Translations under genes and position numbers: made by a program
From: Saccharofermentans sp.
GTDB lineage: Bacteria; Bacillota; Clostridia; Saccharofermentanales; Saccharofermentanaceae
Direction: 5' to 3'
Assembly (NCBI GenBank): GCA_024683485.1
Contig: JAIKYD010000107.1
Coordinates: 1-64,000 of the forward strand
Length of the DNA: 64,000 nucleotides
The notes under the pieces: model-generated
The model's database searches: none
What the model saw: the letters and a program-made list of their open reading frames with translations, nothing else
Told to the model about the DNA's origin: nothing
Shown: piece after piece, positions 62,005-64,000 of the stretch
Layout: each line of letters begins with the position of its first letter
Position numbering within the stretch: position 1 is the first letter of the stretch

Positions 62005-62233
62005 TAAGTTCTCCTCCTCTATAACATTACTCATGGATTGATCTTACTCCATATCCCGGCCGGTTATTTTGATATGTCAATAAATCTGCGTCTTTTCCAT
62101 TTCTGTGATATGGACCTGAATACAGGCCGCGTTATGCCATATTATTCCGGATCATCTTTCGATTTGAAATGCAACTCAAACAGGATAATTATACATCAAA
62201 GCAGCAATGCCCAAAAAGCGGAGGATACACACT

Positions 62234-62614
62234 TTAAACAGGCAAACCGTTAATTGCAAAATAGATAATCATCGATATAAGATCTATCGTAAGTAATGCG
62301 CCCAAACCAATAAGCACCCACTTAAGAATGGTTTTTGCCCGCGTCCCGTTCTCTTTGGTAAGGACTTTCTGATCGATCACATCGGCCATGGTCTTGTGAT
62401 CGGGAGTCTGGACCGGTTCAATTCCCTTAAGCAGATAATCAGTAGTTACTTCAAAGATATCGCTCATGATCACAACTTTCTCAAGATCAGGAGTAGCCTG
62501 TTCGCTTTCCCACTTTGAGACTGCCTGACGGGATACACCGACAGCGTCTGCCAGTTCCTCCTGAGACATGCCTTTTTGTTTTCTGAGACTTTGAATCCTA
62601 TCAGCTATTGTCAT
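62234..62614 (-). CDS. XRE-type HTH regulator with a single membrane segment
   Basis: Residues 1-65 are a Cro/C1 HTH ([39 protein letters not shown]). A linker follows, then one hydrophobic segment at the C-terminus ([20 protein letters not shown]). GGAGG lies nine bases before the ATG. It has a dyad-containing promoter region shared with the CPBP gene at 50352-51281, so it may control both itself and that gene. Confidence 0.88.
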   Translation of the reverse strand: MTIADRIQSLRKQKGMSQEELADAVGVSRQAVSKWESEQATPDLEKVVIMSDIFEVTTDYLLKGIEPVQTPDHKTMADVIDQKVLTKENGTRAKTILKWVLIGLGALLTIDLISMIIYFAINGLPV

Positions 62615-62672
62615 TTTGTTTTGCCTCCAAGGTTTAATGGCTTGAGGATATTCTATTTACCCTTTACAAAGC

Positions 62673-62710
62673 CACCAACCGCACCTTGAACTTTGTCAAC
62701 CTGCGGTTGC
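62673..62710 (-). promoter_or_regulatory. Dyad operator and promoter shared with the CPBP gene
   Basis: CAACCGCA (62676-62683) and TGCGGTTG (62702-62709) are perfect inverted 8-base arms, with CCTTGA / TCAACC extending the symmetry. On the minus strand TTGACA (62699-62694) lies inside the dyad. A related copy is at 51341-51380. Confidence 0.65.
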
Positions 62711-62723
62711 AAACCCTGTAATA

Positions 62724-63047
62724 TCAATACTTATCATACATTGTGCAATGTTCGGACAGACCACATCCCCAGCAGCTTGATCTTCTTCCTGTCTTGGCTC
62801 TTTCGCAGTTCGGACTGTCCATGTAATTCTTTTTGGTATTTTCCGATATCCCGTTACCCAAAGCTACTCCGACAGCAGTCCTCAAGATGCCGCTGAGGAT
62901 CCCGCCACCGGATCCCCGGTCGTCCTGATAATCATCGGGACCTTGTATATAAGGGTTATATATTTCAGCAGGACAACCGCAGGACGGACATGCCGCAGCA
63001 TGTTCCGAGATCCAGGAGCCACAATCCGGACACTGTATCAATCCCAT
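62724..63047 (-). CDS. Small zinc-ribbon protein
   Basis: The 107-residue protein starts with CPDCGSWISEHAAACPSCGC, a standard zinc ribbon. A Gly-rich segment GSGGGILSGILRTAVGVALG that could touch a membrane follows, and a second Cys cluster (CERAKTGRRSSCWGCGLSEHC) ends it. GGAGGTG precedes the ATG. The function is unknown. It is one of at least nine zinc-ribbon proteins in the window. Confidence 0.7.
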   Translation of the reverse strand: MGLIQCPDCGSWISEHAAACPSCGCPAEIYNPYIQGPDDYQDDRGSGGGILSGILRTAVGVALGNGISENTKKNYMDSPNCERAKTGRRSSCWGCGLSEHCTMYDKY

Positions 63048-63224
63048 AACAACACCTCCAGCTGATTATTGGTTTCCCGGGTTCAAAACCATATTCATAG
63101 ATATATAGTACAGGTTTAATGTTTTAATAGTGTTGTGAAAATGTTAATCCCACGAAAATGCACATAAAGAATACACATCCGCATATTATCATTACCTCAT
63201 CAAGATATTAAGGAGATTACGGAA

Positions 63225-63482
63225 ATGAAAAATATGAAAATTAAAGCATGGGGCTGTGTCGGAATCATGATGCTGGGTGTACTTATCGGACTGTCATCAA
63301 TAGCATTCCTCGGCAACGATGTAATGATAGTTCTTATCTGGATTTTGGCCATTATATGTTTCCTGACCGGAATGATACTGCATTTCGTTCTTATAAGATG
63401 CCCTCATTGCGGTTCATATCTCGGAAGACTATATGGTCCAAAGTGCTCCTTCTGCGGCAGGGATTACAACAAGACAGAGTGA
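63225..63482 (+). CDS. Small two-segment membrane protein with zinc ribbon
   Basis: The 85-residue protein has two membrane segments (about 8-28 and 33-56) followed by a cytoplasmic ribbon CPHCGSYLGRLYGPKCSFCG. AAGGAGATTACGGAA precedes the ATG. Such proteins are common in Clostridia and have no known role. Confidence 0.75.
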   Translation: MKNMKIKAWGCVGIMMLGVLIGLSSIAFLGNDVMIVLIWILAIICFLTGMILHFVLIRCPHCGSYLGRLYGPKCSFCGRDYNKTE

Positions 63483-63493
63483 CTGAATGCCTC

Positions 63494-63528
63494 AGAGGCT
63501 GCCGGAACCATTCCTGGCAGCCTCTTTT
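63494..63528 (+). terminator. Terminator after the small membrane zinc-ribbon gene
   Basis: AGAGGCTGCC pairs perfectly with GGCAGCCTCT over a 12-base loop, followed by TTT. Confidence 0.85.
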
Positions 63529-63575
63529 GTTATAATACGTTTTATAACACCCGCAAAGGAAGTTGAAGATCAAAA

Positions 63576-64000
63576 ATGAAGATGAAGAAGTTTTTGGCAG
63601 GACTCCTGCTGCTATCTGTAACTGCAACAAGCGCCTGCACGGCATTGCCACTGGAAGCCGGAAATAACGGTGATACAAATATTTCCGGAGAACAGAACAC
63701 CGCAGCCCGTCTTGCGGATTATTCTTCAATGTCACCTGAGGAAATCTGCAATTCTCTGACATTGGAACAGAAGGCTTCACAGATGATCCAGCCGACAATC
63801 TATAATGTTAATCCCTCCGAGATGAAAAACACTGACTACGGTTCGATCCTGTCAAGAAATGATACCTTTCCGATGCCGTCAGCGGAAGAATGGAAGAATA
63901 TCGTGGACAGTTATCAGAAATATGCCATTCAGTCAGATGCATCTGTCCCGTACTTTTACGGAAATGATAGTCTTCATGGCGTAAATTTCGCATCAGGATG
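63576..64000 (+). CDS. Family 3 glycoside hydrolase lipoprotein, 5' part only
   Basis: The frame is open to the window edge (141 residues seen). It has a signal peptide with a lipobox-like ATSAC (Cys21) and a spacer. It then has the start of a GH3 domain: MSPEEICNSLTLEQKASQMI, TDYGSILSRNDT, WKNIVDSYQKYAIQSDASVP and YFYGNDSLHGVNF. The last phrase matches the substrate-binding strand of beta-glucosidases and exo-glucanases, where Asp and His touch the sugar. It should release glucose or similar units from beta-glucans outside the cell. The active-site Asp lies beyond the window. The ATG at 63582 is an alternative start. Confidence 0.85.
   Translation, partial: MKMKKFLAGLLLLSVTATSACTALPLEAGNNGDTNISGEQNTAARLADYSSMSPEEICNSLTLEQKASQMIQPTIYNVNPSEMKNTDYGSILSRNDTFPMPSAEEWKNIVDSYQKYAIQSDASVPYFYGNDSLHGVNFASG

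Noticed and set aside
62038-62253. Plus-strand open frame between the LUD and HTH genes
   Set aside because: No ribosome site, no family features, and it overlaps the promoter side of the LUD gene and the end of the HTH gene; treated as non-coding.

Overview
The window looks like a chromosomal segment of an anaerobic Clostridia-type Firmicute (gut or rumen Lachnospiraceae/Oscillospiraceae-like). The evidence is moderate G+C, strong AAGGAGG-type ribosome binding sites, sigma-A promoters (TTGACA/TATAAT-like), many lipoproteins, BceAB-type and ABC-2 export systems, BlaI/BlaR1, a PAS-GGDEF protein and an HU of Firmicutes type. A genus cannot be named from sequence alone. No rRNA, tRNA, CRISPR array, prophage or replication origin was seen. 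Genes lie on both strands in short operons. No stretch longer than about 300 bases lacks a gene or gene remnant.

Layout. 1-173: the 5' end of a probable group IIC intron directly behind a rho-independent terminator, which ends a small double-glycine-leader peptide gene (255-566). 723-9040: a diguanylate cyclase and 'housekeeping accessory' genes (methyltransferase, beta-lactamase-fold hydrolase, GNAT acetyltransferases, AraC/GyrI regulator, amino-acid racemase, CPBP protease), with several broken genes. 9178-15693: a cluster of membrane proteins with paired-cysteine zinc ribbons plus an HTH regulator and a DinB-fold protein. 15701-27754: lipoproteins, an S37 peptidase, two Nudix hydrolases, GNATs, a solute-binding-like lipoprotein and an SPFH protein. 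27868-31168: a response regulator facing a histidine kinase tail to tail, with an ABC-2 exporter. 32257-34467: a Fur/Zur-type metal-repressed operon with a histidine-rich ZnuA-like protein but no permease or ATPase. 34521-43373: zinc-ribbon, YczE-like, HTH, zincin-like and HAD proteins, HU, and a broken hybrid kinase. 43465-46353: a BceAB transporter behind a BceR-like site. 46381-51380: BlaI plus a BlaR1-type sensor fused to two NlpC/P60 domains whose catalytic Cys is Ser in both, two lipoproteins, and a CPBP protease. 51502-58318: small genes, lipoproteins and a VanRS-like two-component system with its own ABC-2 exporter. 58371-64000: HIT, zinc-ribbon LRR, LUD and HTH proteins, and the start of a family 3 glycoside hydrolase.

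Much of the region concerns sensing and resisting cell-envelope stress (BlaI/BlaR1, BceAB, two ABC-2 exporters with two-component systems, two CPBP proteases) and metal handling. Two other patterns recur. At least seven genes are frameshifted, truncated or carry in-frame stops, which means either real gene decay or residual sequencing error. At least nine proteins carry CxxC-CxxC zinc ribbons, mostly fused to membrane segments.
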